The notes below the pieces were generated by a model. That model made no database searches. It had not been told where the DNA came from and was given only the letters and a program-made list of their open reading frames with translations. Positions 1 to 6,617 of a DNA stretch of 64,000 nucleotides are shown one piece after another. Numbering within the stretch: the stretch's first letter is position 1; each line of letters begins with the position of its first letter. This DNA is from Lysobacterales bacterium (GTDB taxonomy: Bacteria; Pseudomonadota; Gammaproteobacteria; Xanthomonadales; Xanthomonadaceae), in contig JADKCY010000003.1 of assembly GCA_016718605.1 (NCBI GenBank), positions 1,054,001 to 1,118,000 on the forward strand. The letters are read 5' to 3'. The position numbers and the translations under genes were made by a program.

Positions 1-87
1 ATGACGGGCGTCGACACGCTGACCGACATCATCGTCATCGATCAACCTTACGCCTTCGTGTTTGCCGACGGGCTGGAAGGCAACTGA
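1..87 (+). CDS. 3' end of an unknown gene entering from the left edge
   Basis: An open frame runs from base 1 to a TGA at 85-87 and gives 28 residues ending FVFADGLEGN. The ATG at base 1 is probably internal. A short F-A-D/N-G-F/L-E tail at the very C-terminus is something I associate with secreted proteins of Rhodanobacteraceae and relatives; this is memory, not a search. The frame overlaps the last 40 bases of the convergent DUF817 gene, which weakens the call. The function cannot be told from this fragment. Confidence 0.4.
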   Translation: MTGVDTLTDIIVIDQPYAFVFADGLEGN

Positions 88-977
88 TCGCCATCGGATG
101 GCACATGGATGTGCGCCTTGATGTGCTTGAGATTGGCGATCAGGGTAAAGCTCATGATCACCAGCAGGGACCAAGAGCTCCACTTGCCAAGGTGCACGCT
201 GGACCATGCACCGAGTTGGTTTGGATAACGCCAGACGCCGAACAGGGTTTGTACGTTCTCGGCCAGCCAGATGAAGAAACCAATCAACACGAAGGCCAGC
301 AACAGCGGCATGCGTCGCTCGCGATCTAGCGGACGAAACACCACGGTCGTGCGCGCATACAGACCCAAGGCACAGGCCGCCAGCACGCCGCGATAGTCAC
401 CGATGAAATGATGGGTGAAGAAGTTGGCGTACAGCAGTGTCGCCATCAGACCCGCCATCCAATAGGGCGGATGATTCAGCACGCGCAACTCGAACAGGCG
501 CCAAGCCTGGATCAGATAGCTGCCGACCGCCGCGTACATGAACCCGGAAAACAGGGGCACGCCGAACAGCTTGCTGAAACCCGCTTCGGGATACGACCAC
601 GAACCGATGGCGGGCGACGTCTTGAACACCTCCAGGGCGAAACCAAGCACATGGAACAACGAGATCGCCTTCAGCTCGTCCCAGGTCTCCAGACCCGTCC
701 ACAGCATCCACGCCTGCACCGCCACCGCGAACAGCAGCAGCACGTCATAGCGCGCGACCCCGGCAACGCCGGCACGCGGCAGCAGAAACACCGCCAGAAA
801 GAACAGCCCCGCAAACAGACAGGCGCGCGCCTCCTTGATCCCGAAGCACAGAAATTCCGCCATGAAGCGCTGCCAGCGCGGCAACTGCAGCGGCAAGCGC
901 GTGGCCGTCATCACCTGATCAAACTCGCGCAATGAGCGCGGCCAGCGGGCCATTACCGTGAATGCTGCAAACTGCAT
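48..977 (-). CDS. DUF817 family integral membrane protein
   Basis: A 309-residue protein with about seven to eight hydrophobic segments, beginning around residues 48-70 and 78-95. The central part holds the aromatic, His-rich stretches typical of DUF817, such as SWSYPEAGFSKLFGVPLFSGF and NFFTHHFIGDYR, and later VWRYPNQLGAWSSVH. The start ATG at 977 is chosen because the hydrophobic profile and family-like N-terminus follow directly. The function of DUF817 is unknown; the repeated tryptophan and histidine motifs in membrane loops suggest a conserved membrane activity, but no reaction can be assigned. It stands alone, reading towards the left edge, with no partner on the same strand nearby. The family call is from remembered sequence pattern. 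Confidence 0.82.
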   Translation of the reverse strand: MQFAAFTVMARWPRSLREFDQVMTATRLPLQLPRWQRFMAEFLCFGIKEARACLFAGLFFLAVFLLPRAGVAGVARYDVLLLFAVAVQAWMLWTGLETWDELKAISLFHVLGFALEVFKTSPAIGSWSYPEAGFSKLFGVPLFSGFMYAAVGSYLIQAWRLFELRVLNHPPYWMAGLMATLLYANFFTHHFIGDYRGVLAACALGLYARTTVVFRPLDRERRMPLLLAFVLIGFFIWLAENVQTLFGVWRYPNQLGAWSSVHLGKWSSWSLLVIMSFTLIANLKHIKAHIHVPSDGDQLPSSPSANTKA

Positions 978-1111
978 GTCCGTTCCTCGTTGCGATCCGG
1001 CGAACAGCGTGGCGACGACATGCGATCCAGACAGGGCAACGTAAAGGCGATTCCAGGACGACTTGTGGCTGCGTGGAGGCGCCCAATTGGAACTGCGCGT
1101 CGACCGTTGTG

Positions 1112-1210
1112 CGACGACGGGGGTATGCGCAGGAATTGAGCCATGTCGAACCGCGTTTGAGCCGCCTCACCGAACACGCCGAAGTCGTTGCCGGAGACCT
1201 GCCCGCATGA
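1112..1210 (+). pseudogene. C-terminal stub of an ExbB/TolQ/MotA-like gene (copy 1)
   Basis: Before the first DUF2149 gene the frame reading RRRGYAQELS...AEVVAGDLPA ends in a TGA that overlaps the DUF2149 ATG (ATGA at 1207-1210). The same arrangement stands before the second DUF2149 copy, where the tail reads RRRWYAQELS...AETVAGELPA. DUF2149 genes normally follow a MotA/TolQ/ExbB proton-channel gene, so I read this as the last 32 or so codons of such a gene, with the rest missing. No membrane segments are found upstream in this frame. It could be a non-functional remnant or only a translational-coupling leader. Confidence 0.6.
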
Positions 1211-1536
1211 GCCGCCTGCGCCTGCTCGAAGATGGCGAAGACGACCCCATCCTCTCGGTCGTCAACCTGATCGACGTTTTCCTCGTCCTCGTCGCCGCCC
1301 TGCTGCTCGCCATGGCGCAAAGCCCCTTCAGCCCCGCCGCCAACGAGGACTACACCCTGATCCGCAACCCCGGCCAACCCGACATGCAAGTCATCGTCAA
1401 ACAAGGCGAAAAAATCGAACGCTACGAAAGCACCGGCGACATCGGCGCAGGCGAAGGCCGCAAAGCCGGTGTCGCGTACATGATGAAAGACGGCTCGATG
1501 GTGTATGTGCCGGAGGGTGAGGGGGAGAAGAAGTAG
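1207..1536 (+). CDS. DUF2149 (ExbD-like) protein, copy 1
   Basis: A 109-residue protein with a charged N-terminus (MSRLRLLEDGEDD), one membrane segment at about residues 15-40 and a periplasmic part of about 65 residues. The segment carries an Asp (NLIDVFLVL), as in ExbD/TolR proteins, where such an Asp takes part in proton-driven energy transduction. DUF2149 proteins usually pair with an ExbB/TolQ/MotA-like channel and serve TonB-type uptake systems. Here only a stub of that partner precedes the gene. By my count 19 of 330 bases and 5 of 109 residues differ from the second copy at 4808-5137. With no intact ExbB nearby, it may use a partner encoded elsewhere or be a passive duplicate. Confidence 0.8.
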   Translation: MSRLRLLEDGEDDPILSVVNLIDVFLVLVAALLLAMAQSPFSPAANEDYTLIRNPGQPDMQVIVKQGEKIERYESTGDIGAGEGRKAGVAYMMKDGSMVYVPEGEGEKK

Positions 1537-1549
1537 CCGCACTGGAGAA

Positions 1550-1578
1550 CTCGCCTCGGTGGGGCAGTCCGAGGCGAG
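1550..1578. terminator. Stem-loop after DUF2149 copy 1
   Basis: A perfect 10-bp GC-rich stem (CTCGCCTCGG with CCGAGGCGAG) encloses a 9-base loop, 13 bases past the DUF2149 stop. There is no clear T-tract on either side. It lies between two convergent genes and may end both transcripts; intrinsic termination is uncertain. Confidence 0.45.
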
Positions 1579-1599
1579 CAGGTTGGCATGACGACATGG

Positions 1600-2940
1600 C
1601 TAGTGTCCCGCGCTGATCGGTGCGAACACGACTTGCGCACGCAGCCCGCCGATCGGCGCGTGCGCGAACACCAGTTGGCCGCCATGCTCGCGCACCAGGT
1701 CGTCGACGATCGCCAAACCCAGACCCGAACCCGGTACGCGCTCATCCAGACGAACGCCGCGACTGAGCACGCGCTCGGCCTGCTCAGGTGACAGGCCGGT
1801 GCCGTCATCATCGACCCACAGCGACAGCCCGCTCCTGTCATCGAGGGCGCCTCCGACACGCACCCGGGTTGCCGCCCACTTACAGGCGTTGTCCATCAGA
1901 TTGCCGAGAATCTCCTCAAGATCCTCGGACGACCCAGCGAAGCGCAAACCCTCAGGCACCGCCACATCGATCATCACGCCACGCTCGGCGTGCACCTTGG
2001 CGAGCATGTTTGCCAGCGTCGTGGCCACCGGTCGCACCGGCGTGCGTGCGCGGAAGTCCGCACCGGCGCTCGAGGCAAGCTGACGCCTTACCGCCATCTG
2101 CATCCGCGCACCCTGCTCGCGCACCACTGCCGCAAGATCCGGGCCAGGACGCTGCGCGGCAGCGTCAAGCACGGCCAGCGGCGTCTTCAGCGCATGCGCA
2201 AGGTCGGCGGCGGCGTGTCGCGCGCGCGCCATCGCTTGTTCGTGATGCGCCAGCAACTCGTTGAGGTGTCCGGCCAGCGGCACGATCTCGTCCGGCAGTC
2301 GCTCGATCTCAAGCCGATCCTGGTCACCGCTTCGCACCCGACACAGCGCCTCGGACAGCGCACGCAGTGGACGCAGACCCACCTGCACCTGTACCGCCAG
2401 CACGCCAATAAACAACGCCGACAGCAGCCCCACCGCGATGGCGACCAATGCTCGGAAGTCGGCCACTTCCTCGCGCACCGGAGCGTCGTCGGCGGCTATC
2501 CACGCCACCACGTCGACATTCGCGCGCGGCAGTCGCAGGCGCTGGCGTACCACCCGCAAGGACTGTCCGGACGGGCCCGCGGCAAGGAGTACCTCACGGC
2601 GACCGTCCACGCGCGCCGCGGGCAACGCGATGTCCGCATCCCACAGCGAGAGGGAGCGCAGCGCCGATGGGCCTTCGCCGACTTGCCAGTAAGCGCCGGA
2701 GTAGGGCCGCTGATAACGCGCGTCACCCGGCTGATCGCGCAGCGCGACGCTGCCGTCAGGCAAGGCTTCAAGCAAGCCCACCAACGCCGCGTGCTCGTTG
2801 ACCAACGCGCGCTCGAACGCGCGACCTGCGGCGCGCTCAAACGCCTCGCCGAGCAGCACAGCCGCCAGCAAGGCCACCAGCACGCTGCCCGCGGCACCCG
2901 CCAACAGCAGGCGCCAACGTAGTGATCGGCGACCGCTCAC
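1600..2940 (-). CDS. Sensor histidine kinase (PhoQ/OmpR-type partner)
   Basis: A 446-residue inner-membrane kinase: TM1 about residues 9-31, a periplasmic sensor of about 130 residues, TM2 about 164-188, then HAMP-like and kinase parts. His249 in DLAHALKTPL is the predicted phosphoacceptor; the ATP-binding part shows the N-box NLMDNACKWA, the G1-like DDDGTGLS and GSGLGLAIV. The start is a GTG at 2938-2940 whose bases overlap the stop of the response regulator by four, so the two are translationally coupled. Order on the minus strand is PepSY protein, regulator, kinase. PhoQ-like kinases sense divalent cations or envelope signals, but the signal here is not readable. Confident as a kinase; the PhoQ comparison is loose. 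Confidence 0.93.
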   Translation of the reverse strand: MSGRRSLRWRLLLAGAAGSVLVALLAAVLLGEAFERAAGRAFERALVNEHAALVGLLEALPDGSVALRDQPGDARYQRPYSGAYWQVGEGPSALRSLSLWDADIALPAARVDGRREVLLAAGPSGQSLRVVRQRLRLPRANVDVVAWIAADDAPVREEVADFRALVAIAVGLLSALFIGVLAVQVQVGLRPLRALSEALCRVRSGDQDRLEIERLPDEIVPLAGHLNELLAHHEQAMARARHAAADLAHALKTPLAVLDAAAQRPGPDLAAVVREQGARMQMAVRRQLASSAGADFRARTPVRPVATTLANMLAKVHAERGVMIDVAVPEGLRFAGSSEDLEEILGNLMDNACKWAATRVRVGGALDDRSGLSLWVDDDGTGLSPEQAERVLSRGVRLDERVPGSGLGLAIVDDLVREHGGQLVFAHAPIGGLRAQVVFAPISAGH

Positions 2941-3599
2941 ACCTCGGCCTCGAGCCGGAAACCCTGTCCGCGATGGGTATGCAACAGGCCTGGGCCAATC
3001 TTTCGGCGAATCCGTCCCAGCAGTACATCGATCACGTTGGAATCGGGGTCGTAACCACCCTCGTAGACGTGCTCGCCAAGCTCGCCGCGACGGATGATCC
3101 GACCCGGGTGATGCATGAAATAGTGCAGGATTCGCGCCTCCTGGGCGGTCAGCGACAACGGCGCGCCGTCCAGCGCGAAGCGACCGGCATTGAGGTCCAG
3201 GACCAGGCCACCGCAGCGCAGTACCGGATGCGCATGCCCGGCAGAACGACGAATCAACGCACGTACTCGCAACACCACTTCCTCAAGCTGAAACGGCTTG
3301 GTGAGGTAGTCATCGGCACCGGCATTGAAGCCTGCGAGCTTGTCGTGGAAGCGGCCACGCGCGGTCAGCACGAGCACCGGAAGGCGCAAGCCTTGCTCGC
3401 GCCAGCGGTGCAGCACACCGATACCGTCAAGTCCCGGCAGACCAAGATCGAGCACGGCGGCGTCGAAGGCCTCGGTGGCGCCGCGAAACTCCGCGTCGCG
3501 GCCATCTGCGCTGTGCTCCGCCGAAAAGCCCGCTTCAGCCAGCACGGCGCACAGACGTGCGGCAAGCTCAGCATCGTCCTCGGCCACCAGCACGCGCAT
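2937..3599 (-). CDS. OmpR/PhoP-family response regulator
   Basis: A 220-residue regulator. The receiver domain (residues 1-115) has acidic residues D8 and D9, phosphoacceptor D51 (AAVLDLGLPGLDG), T79 and K101 (LTKPF); the C-terminal winged-helix domain ends with a typical RRKIGPGLLHTHRGQGFRL. I place the start at the ATG at 3599 because MRVLVAEDDAEL is the usual beginning of the fold. The preceding PepSY gene ends in TGATG over this ATG, and the kinase gene overlaps its stop. It probably controls its own operon and perhaps the divergent double-PepSY gene at 4077; two CCCGGT direct repeats 23 bp apart (3971, 3994) in the shared intergenic region are candidate, unproven sites. Confidence 0.94.
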   Translation of the reverse strand: MRVLVAEDDAELAARLCAVLAEAGFSAEHSADGRDAEFRGATEAFDAAVLDLGLPGLDGIGVLHRWREQGLRLPVLVLTARGRFHDKLAGFNAGADDYLTKPFQLEEVVLRVRALIRRSAGHAHPVLRCGGLVLDLNAGRFALDGAPLSLTAQEARILHYFMHHPGRIIRRGELGEHVYEGGYDPDSNVIDVLLGRIRRKIGPGLLHTHRGQGFRLEAEV

Positions 3600-3949
3600 C
3601 AGTCGTCGCGCTCCATGTCGGTCATGCGGCCCGTGCGCGCGTCGTACTCCAGCTCCCACACCACGCCGTACTCATCGAGCACCTCGATCTCGTACTCGTC
3701 TTCGTCGAGGTCGACATTCACCACCTGGCCGGGCCTGCGCCGCAGTGCGTCGGCGATCAGCGTCTCAAGCGGAACGTAGCCGCCCGACGAAACCGCCTCG
3801 CGGGCGCGGCGGACGTCTTCATCATCAACCGCAAGCGCATCCGGAACGAGCAGACCGGACAGGGCGAGGTACGCCGCCGTGACGAGTGCGGCGCAGCGGC
3901 CAGGGGCGAAACGGCGAGGGCGCAGGAGGATAGGCATCTGAGATGACAT
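3599..3949 (-). CDS. Secreted PepSY-domain protein, first gene of the two-component operon
   Basis: About 116 residues from the ATG at 3949 (alternatives 3964 and 3937). An N-terminal signal segment (ALVTAAYLALSGLLVPDALA) is followed by an acidic PepSY domain: DEDVRRAREAV, VPLETLIADALRRRPG, VVNVDLDEDEYEIEVLD and YDARTGRM. PepSY domains are small periplasmic modules often encoded next to two-component systems, where a role in sensing or inhibition has been suggested. The stop overlaps the regulator ATG by one base, so the three genes form one transcriptional and translational unit. Which of the clustered ATGs is used cannot be decided, because no good Shine-Dalgarno sequence precedes any. Confidence 0.85.
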   Translation of the reverse strand: MSSQMPILLRPRRFAPGRCAALVTAAYLALSGLLVPDALAVDDEDVRRAREAVSSGGYVPLETLIADALRRRPGQVVNVDLDEDEYEIEVLDEYGVVWELEYDARTGRMTDMERDD

Positions 3950-4076
3950 GCTGGTCGCGGCCATTAAACGCCCGGTGAACCAGACGATCAATTCCCGGTT
4001 AGGGGCGATCCGGAGACTGCGCTGCCAACGGACTCCATCCCGGCATCCGTCTTCCCCAACACCAAGGAGCATCACC

Positions 4077-4523
4077 ATGAACATCACCATCCTGAAGACC
4101 TTGATCATCGCCACCACGTTTGCCGCCATTTCCCCGCTGGTGGTGTCGGCCTCCAACCTGGGCGGTGCCGCAGACGTGCAATCCACCCTCGCCGCCGCCG
4201 GTTACACCGACGTCAGCGAGGTCGAGTTTGACGACGGCCTTTGGGAGGCCGAGGTTCGCAACAGCGCCGGTCGCTGGCGTGAAGTGCACATTGATCCCGC
4301 GACGGGCGAAGTGTTCGACGGCACCAGCGCCGCCAACCAACTCGATCTGGTCGGCGCACTGGCCGCGCTCGAACGCCAGGGCTACAGCCAGGTCAGCGAC
4401 CTGGAACGCGACGGCGGAACCTGGAGTGCAGAGGCCATTGATCCACGCGGCCAACGCGTCGAACTTCGTTTGGCGGGCAGCGACGGACGCGTGTTGCACA
4501 GTGATGTCGAGTGGGATGACTGA
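4077..4523 (+). CDS. Secreted protein with two PepSY-like repeats
   Basis: A 148-residue exported protein. ATG at 4077 follows AAGGAGC with good spacing. The signal peptide covers about residues 1-26 (ending VVSA), then two related units follow: YTDVSEVEFDDGLWEAEV...DPATGEV and YSQVSDLERDGGTWSAEA...GRVL. Each has the core of a PepSY module, a W-containing strand followed by a short Asp/Gly turn. It reads away from the PepSY-regulator-kinase operon, sharing a 127-bp intergenic region, so common regulation by that system is likely (inference). Its function is not known; similar proteins accompany metal or envelope-stress two-component systems. Confidence 0.82.
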   Translation: MNITILKTLIIATTFAAISPLVVSASNLGGAADVQSTLAAAGYTDVSEVEFDDGLWEAEVRNSAGRWREVHIDPATGEVFDGTSAANQLDLVGALAALERQGYSQVSDLERDGGTWSAEAIDPRGQRVELRLAGSDGRVLHSDVEWDD

Positions 4524-4551
4524 ACCGAAGTCCCTGCCGTGTTCGGCACAG

Positions 4552-4571
4552 GAGGCCGCCCCGGCGGCTTC
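4552..4571 (+). terminator. Possible terminator hairpin after the double-PepSY gene
   Basis: GAGGCCGCC and GGCGGCTTC can pair around a two-base loop with one G-T wobble, 28 bases after the stop. There is no T-tract, so this is only a possible attenuating structure. Confidence 0.3.
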
Positions 4572-4697
4572 CTGGGGTAATGGCAGAAGTCGCGTGCCCG
4601 CATCACCAGCGGCAGTGCCTGCATCATCAGCAACCAATGCTGAGCTTCGCCGAACCCGAAGTCATCGCCGTACAACGTTTCAAGTTCGCCACGACCT

Positions 4698-4811
4698 TTT
4701 GGGCGGGTCAGCCTGCGACGGCGCTGGTACGCGCAGGAACTGAGCCGCCTCGAACAGCGCCTGAGGCAAGCCGCGCACGCCGAAACCGTCGCCGGAGAAC
4801 TGCCCGCATGA
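4698..4811 (+). pseudogene. C-terminal stub of an ExbB/TolQ/MotA-like gene (copy 2)
   Basis: The frame FGRVSLRRRWYAQELSRLEQ...AGELPA runs into the second DUF2149 gene, with the TGA overlapping its ATG. It matches the stub before copy 1 in frame, length and overlap, but differs at roughly a quarter to a third of bases, whereas the DUF2149 genes differ at about 6 percent. This is the end of a channel-protein gene whose body is missing upstream. Whether it is translated is unknown. Confidence 0.6.
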
Positions 4812-5137
4812 GCCGCCTGCGTCTGCTCGAAGATGGCGAAGACGACCCGACCCTCTCGGTCGTCAACCTGATCGACGTCTTCCTCGTCCTCGTCGCCGCC
4901 CTGCTGCTCGCCATGGCACAAAGCCCCTTCAGCCCCGCCGCCAACGAGAACTACACCCTGATCCGCAACCCCGGCCAACCCGACATGCAAGTCATCGTCA
5001 AACAGGGCGAGAAAATCGAACGCTACGAAAGCACCGGCAACATCGGCGCAGGCGAAGGCCGCAAGGCAGGCGTGGCCTACATGATGAAGGATGGCTCGAT
5101 GGTGTATGTGCCGGAGGGTGAGGCAGGGAAGAAGTAG
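4808..5137 (+). CDS. DUF2149 (ExbD-like) protein, copy 2
   Basis: A 109-residue near-duplicate of the protein at 1207-1536: same charged N-terminus, same Asp-containing membrane segment and same periplasmic domain. It differs at only five positions (I/T in the N-terminal segment, two D/N changes, and two in the C-terminal tail). Most base changes are at third codon positions, which suggests that the protein was under selection since the copies separated or that the copies are kept alike by conversion. It too lacks an intact ExbB-like partner. Its role would be energy transduction to an outer-membrane transporter if a partner exists elsewhere; this is inference. Confidence 0.8.
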   Translation: MSRLRLLEDGEDDPTLSVVNLIDVFLVLVAALLLAMAQSPFSPAANENYTLIRNPGQPDMQVIVKQGEKIERYESTGNIGAGEGRKAGVAYMMKDGSMVYVPEGEAGKK

Positions 5138-5209
5138 ATCTTGGAAAGCGCTGGCGCAAGGCAAGCGCGATGGTGGCGATTCTTCGGGGTGCTACCAGTG
5201 GACCGCTGA

Positions 5210-5782
5210 CTACTGAAAACCTGCTTGGCCCACCTGGTCCGGATGCTGAGGCACGCGTAGAAGGTCAGCGGGCTCGTAGCCATGAGCGCGCAGCCGCTCG
5301 ACCACGGTCGCGTAGTCGGCAGAAGGCATCAGCGGCTCTCGCGCAAAGACCCAAGCCAGACTCCGTTTTGGATTGCCGATCAGTGCCCAGCGATAGTCGG
5401 GATCGACTTCCAGCACCTGCAACTGCACGCTCAACACACCGAAAAATCGTTGTTTCCAGTGCGCGTTACTCTGGTGAAGCGGGCGCGCTGTCGCACGCAG
5501 GGTACGTTCGTCGATGTCATCGAATGACGACTTGTAGGCGTACACAACATCAATCGCACCGTCATCGCGTAGCGTGTAGTTGTCGGAACTCGCCACCTTA
5601 CTGCGCTCGGCAAAGTAGGGAATATTCGCTATCACCCACCAGCGCCCCATGAAGCGAGGCAGATCAAGCTCGGGCAAGGGTGGATTCGGCATCTGGGAAA
5701 TCCGTGGTGACAGGGAGCACGCAGCAAGGAACAAACAGCTCGAAAGCAGAATGACAACCATGCGTCGCAATGGGGGAACCAT
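5210..5782 (-). CDS. Outer-membrane lipoprotein lipocalin (Blc-like)
   Basis: About 190 residues from the ATG at 5782, preceded by a weak AGAGCGG; a further in-frame ATG lies at 5761. The N-terminus is a lipoprotein signal with lipobox LAAC (Cys22). The mature part has the lipocalin signature around LDLPRFMGRWWVIANIPYF, later DYRWALIGNPKRSLAWVFAREP and a C-terminal helix YATVVERLRAHGY. Bacterial Blc proteins bind fatty acids or lysophospholipids at the envelope. It is not part of a tight operon: the nearest minus-strand gene upstream is almost 300 bases away. Confidence 0.92.
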   Translation of the reverse strand: MVPPLRRMVVILLSSCLFLAACSLSPRISQMPNPPLPELDLPRFMGRWWVIANIPYFAERSKVASSDNYTLRDDGAIDVVYAYKSSFDDIDERTLRATARPLHQSNAHWKQRFFGVLSVQLQVLEVDPDYRWALIGNPKRSLAWVFAREPLMPSADYATVVERLRAHGYEPADLLRVPQHPDQVGQAGFQ

Positions 5783-6079
5783 ATCGATGCCGCTCTGGAT
5801 GGGTGTTGCCACTGTCGCTTACGCTCTGTGCAAGAGACGAGAAATCAAGATCCGAAAACGCTCTGGCTTGCCGCCAGCATGTGCCGAGAGACGCAAGACG
5901 AAATGGAAAAGTGGTTTGCTCGGTCGCTATCGTCCAAGCTGGAAGCACTGGGTGCGTTCATACGCCGCGACTCGCAACAATGCGTGACTCCGGTCTACCG
6001 GTGCGCAGCCAGAAGCGGGGCCTGAACACAATCTCGCCCCGCATCGCCGTGCTGATACGCGCCCGGCTTGATCCAAGCA
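5783..6079. other. Intergenic region without a convincing gene
   Basis: Roughly 300 bases between the lipocalin start and the end of the GIY-YIG gene. Short open frames on the plus strand have low-complexity, Arg/Ser/Cys-rich translations and no start signals, so I regard them as chance. The lipocalin promoter should lie near its right-hand end; no clear -35/-10 pair was picked out. Confidence 0.4.
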
Positions 6080-6526
6080 CTATCCCGCACACTGTGACAG
6101 AAGCCGTGTTCGCGCGAATGCCGCAGGCTTGCCCGCATTCAGTGCGGGCTGGAGGCAGCTTCGCAGTGTCGTTTCAAGACGCTGGATGATGGGCTGCTGT
6201 GGAACGCCGAGCAGGACCAGATCAAGGCCTAGCGCGTGTTCGAGCGCGCTGCGGTAGTCGATGTGAGGACTACGCGCGATGAGCTTTTTCGGCAAGGTGT
6301 TGAACCAGCCGTCCGGGCGCAGATCGAGATGCGAGGGAATGCGTTCAATGAAGCTTCGACTTGATGATTTGCCCACGTACTGCAGGCACTGTTGGTCATC
6401 GAACAGGAAATACAGGCCGATCGGCTGCGGGGTGGCGCTCAGTTCTGCCAGCGTGACGCGGCCGAGACGCTTGCTTGCGGTGGCGCGCAAGACGGCTTCG
6501 AACCGCATCAGCGCGCAAGCGCGCAC
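6080..6526 (-). CDS. Small GIY-YIG nuclease-fold protein
   Basis: About 148 residues. The GIY-YIG core is visible: G37-L-Y39, then Y50-V-G52 (QYVGKSSS), R57, E118 in QRLETT and N130 in LQPALN, matching the catalytic order Tyr, Tyr, Arg, Glu, Asn of the superfamily. The family includes homing endonucleases, UvrC and small stand-alone proteins of unknown role. The start is unclear: the frame is open back to a TGA in the terminator of the preceding gene and offers a GTG (6526) and an ATG (6508), neither with a good ribosome site. It lies directly after the terminator of the big oxidoreductase gene. Substrate and function are unknown. Confidence 0.75.
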   Translation of the reverse strand: MRACALMRFEAVLRATASKRLGRVTLAELSATPQPIGLYFLFDDQQCLQYVGKSSSRSFIERIPSHLDLRPDGWFNTLPKKLIARSPHIDYRSALEHALGLDLVLLGVPQQPIIQRLETTLRSCLQPALNAGKPAAFARTRLLSQCAG

Positions 6527-6542
6527 CTCGTCATAGTCGAAG

Positions 6543-6581
6543 AAAAAAGGCGGGTGCCTTCACACCAGGCATGAACCCGCC
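6543..6581 (-). terminator. Rho-independent terminator of the indolepyruvate oxidoreductase gene
   Basis: On the minus strand GGCGGGT pairs with ACCCGCC (6575-6581 with 6549-6555), with an inner GCC/GGC pairing, and is followed by a run of six T before CTTC. It lies 37 bases beyond the stop of the oxidoreductase gene. Confidence 0.88.
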
Positions 6582-6617
6582 ACGATCCGCACTGCCCGCC
6601 TTCCCTCACTCAAGCCA

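Noticed and set aside
1112..5137. Transposon-type mobility of the DUF2149 repeats
   Set aside because: No transposase, terminal inverted repeats or target-site duplication could be seen at either copy.
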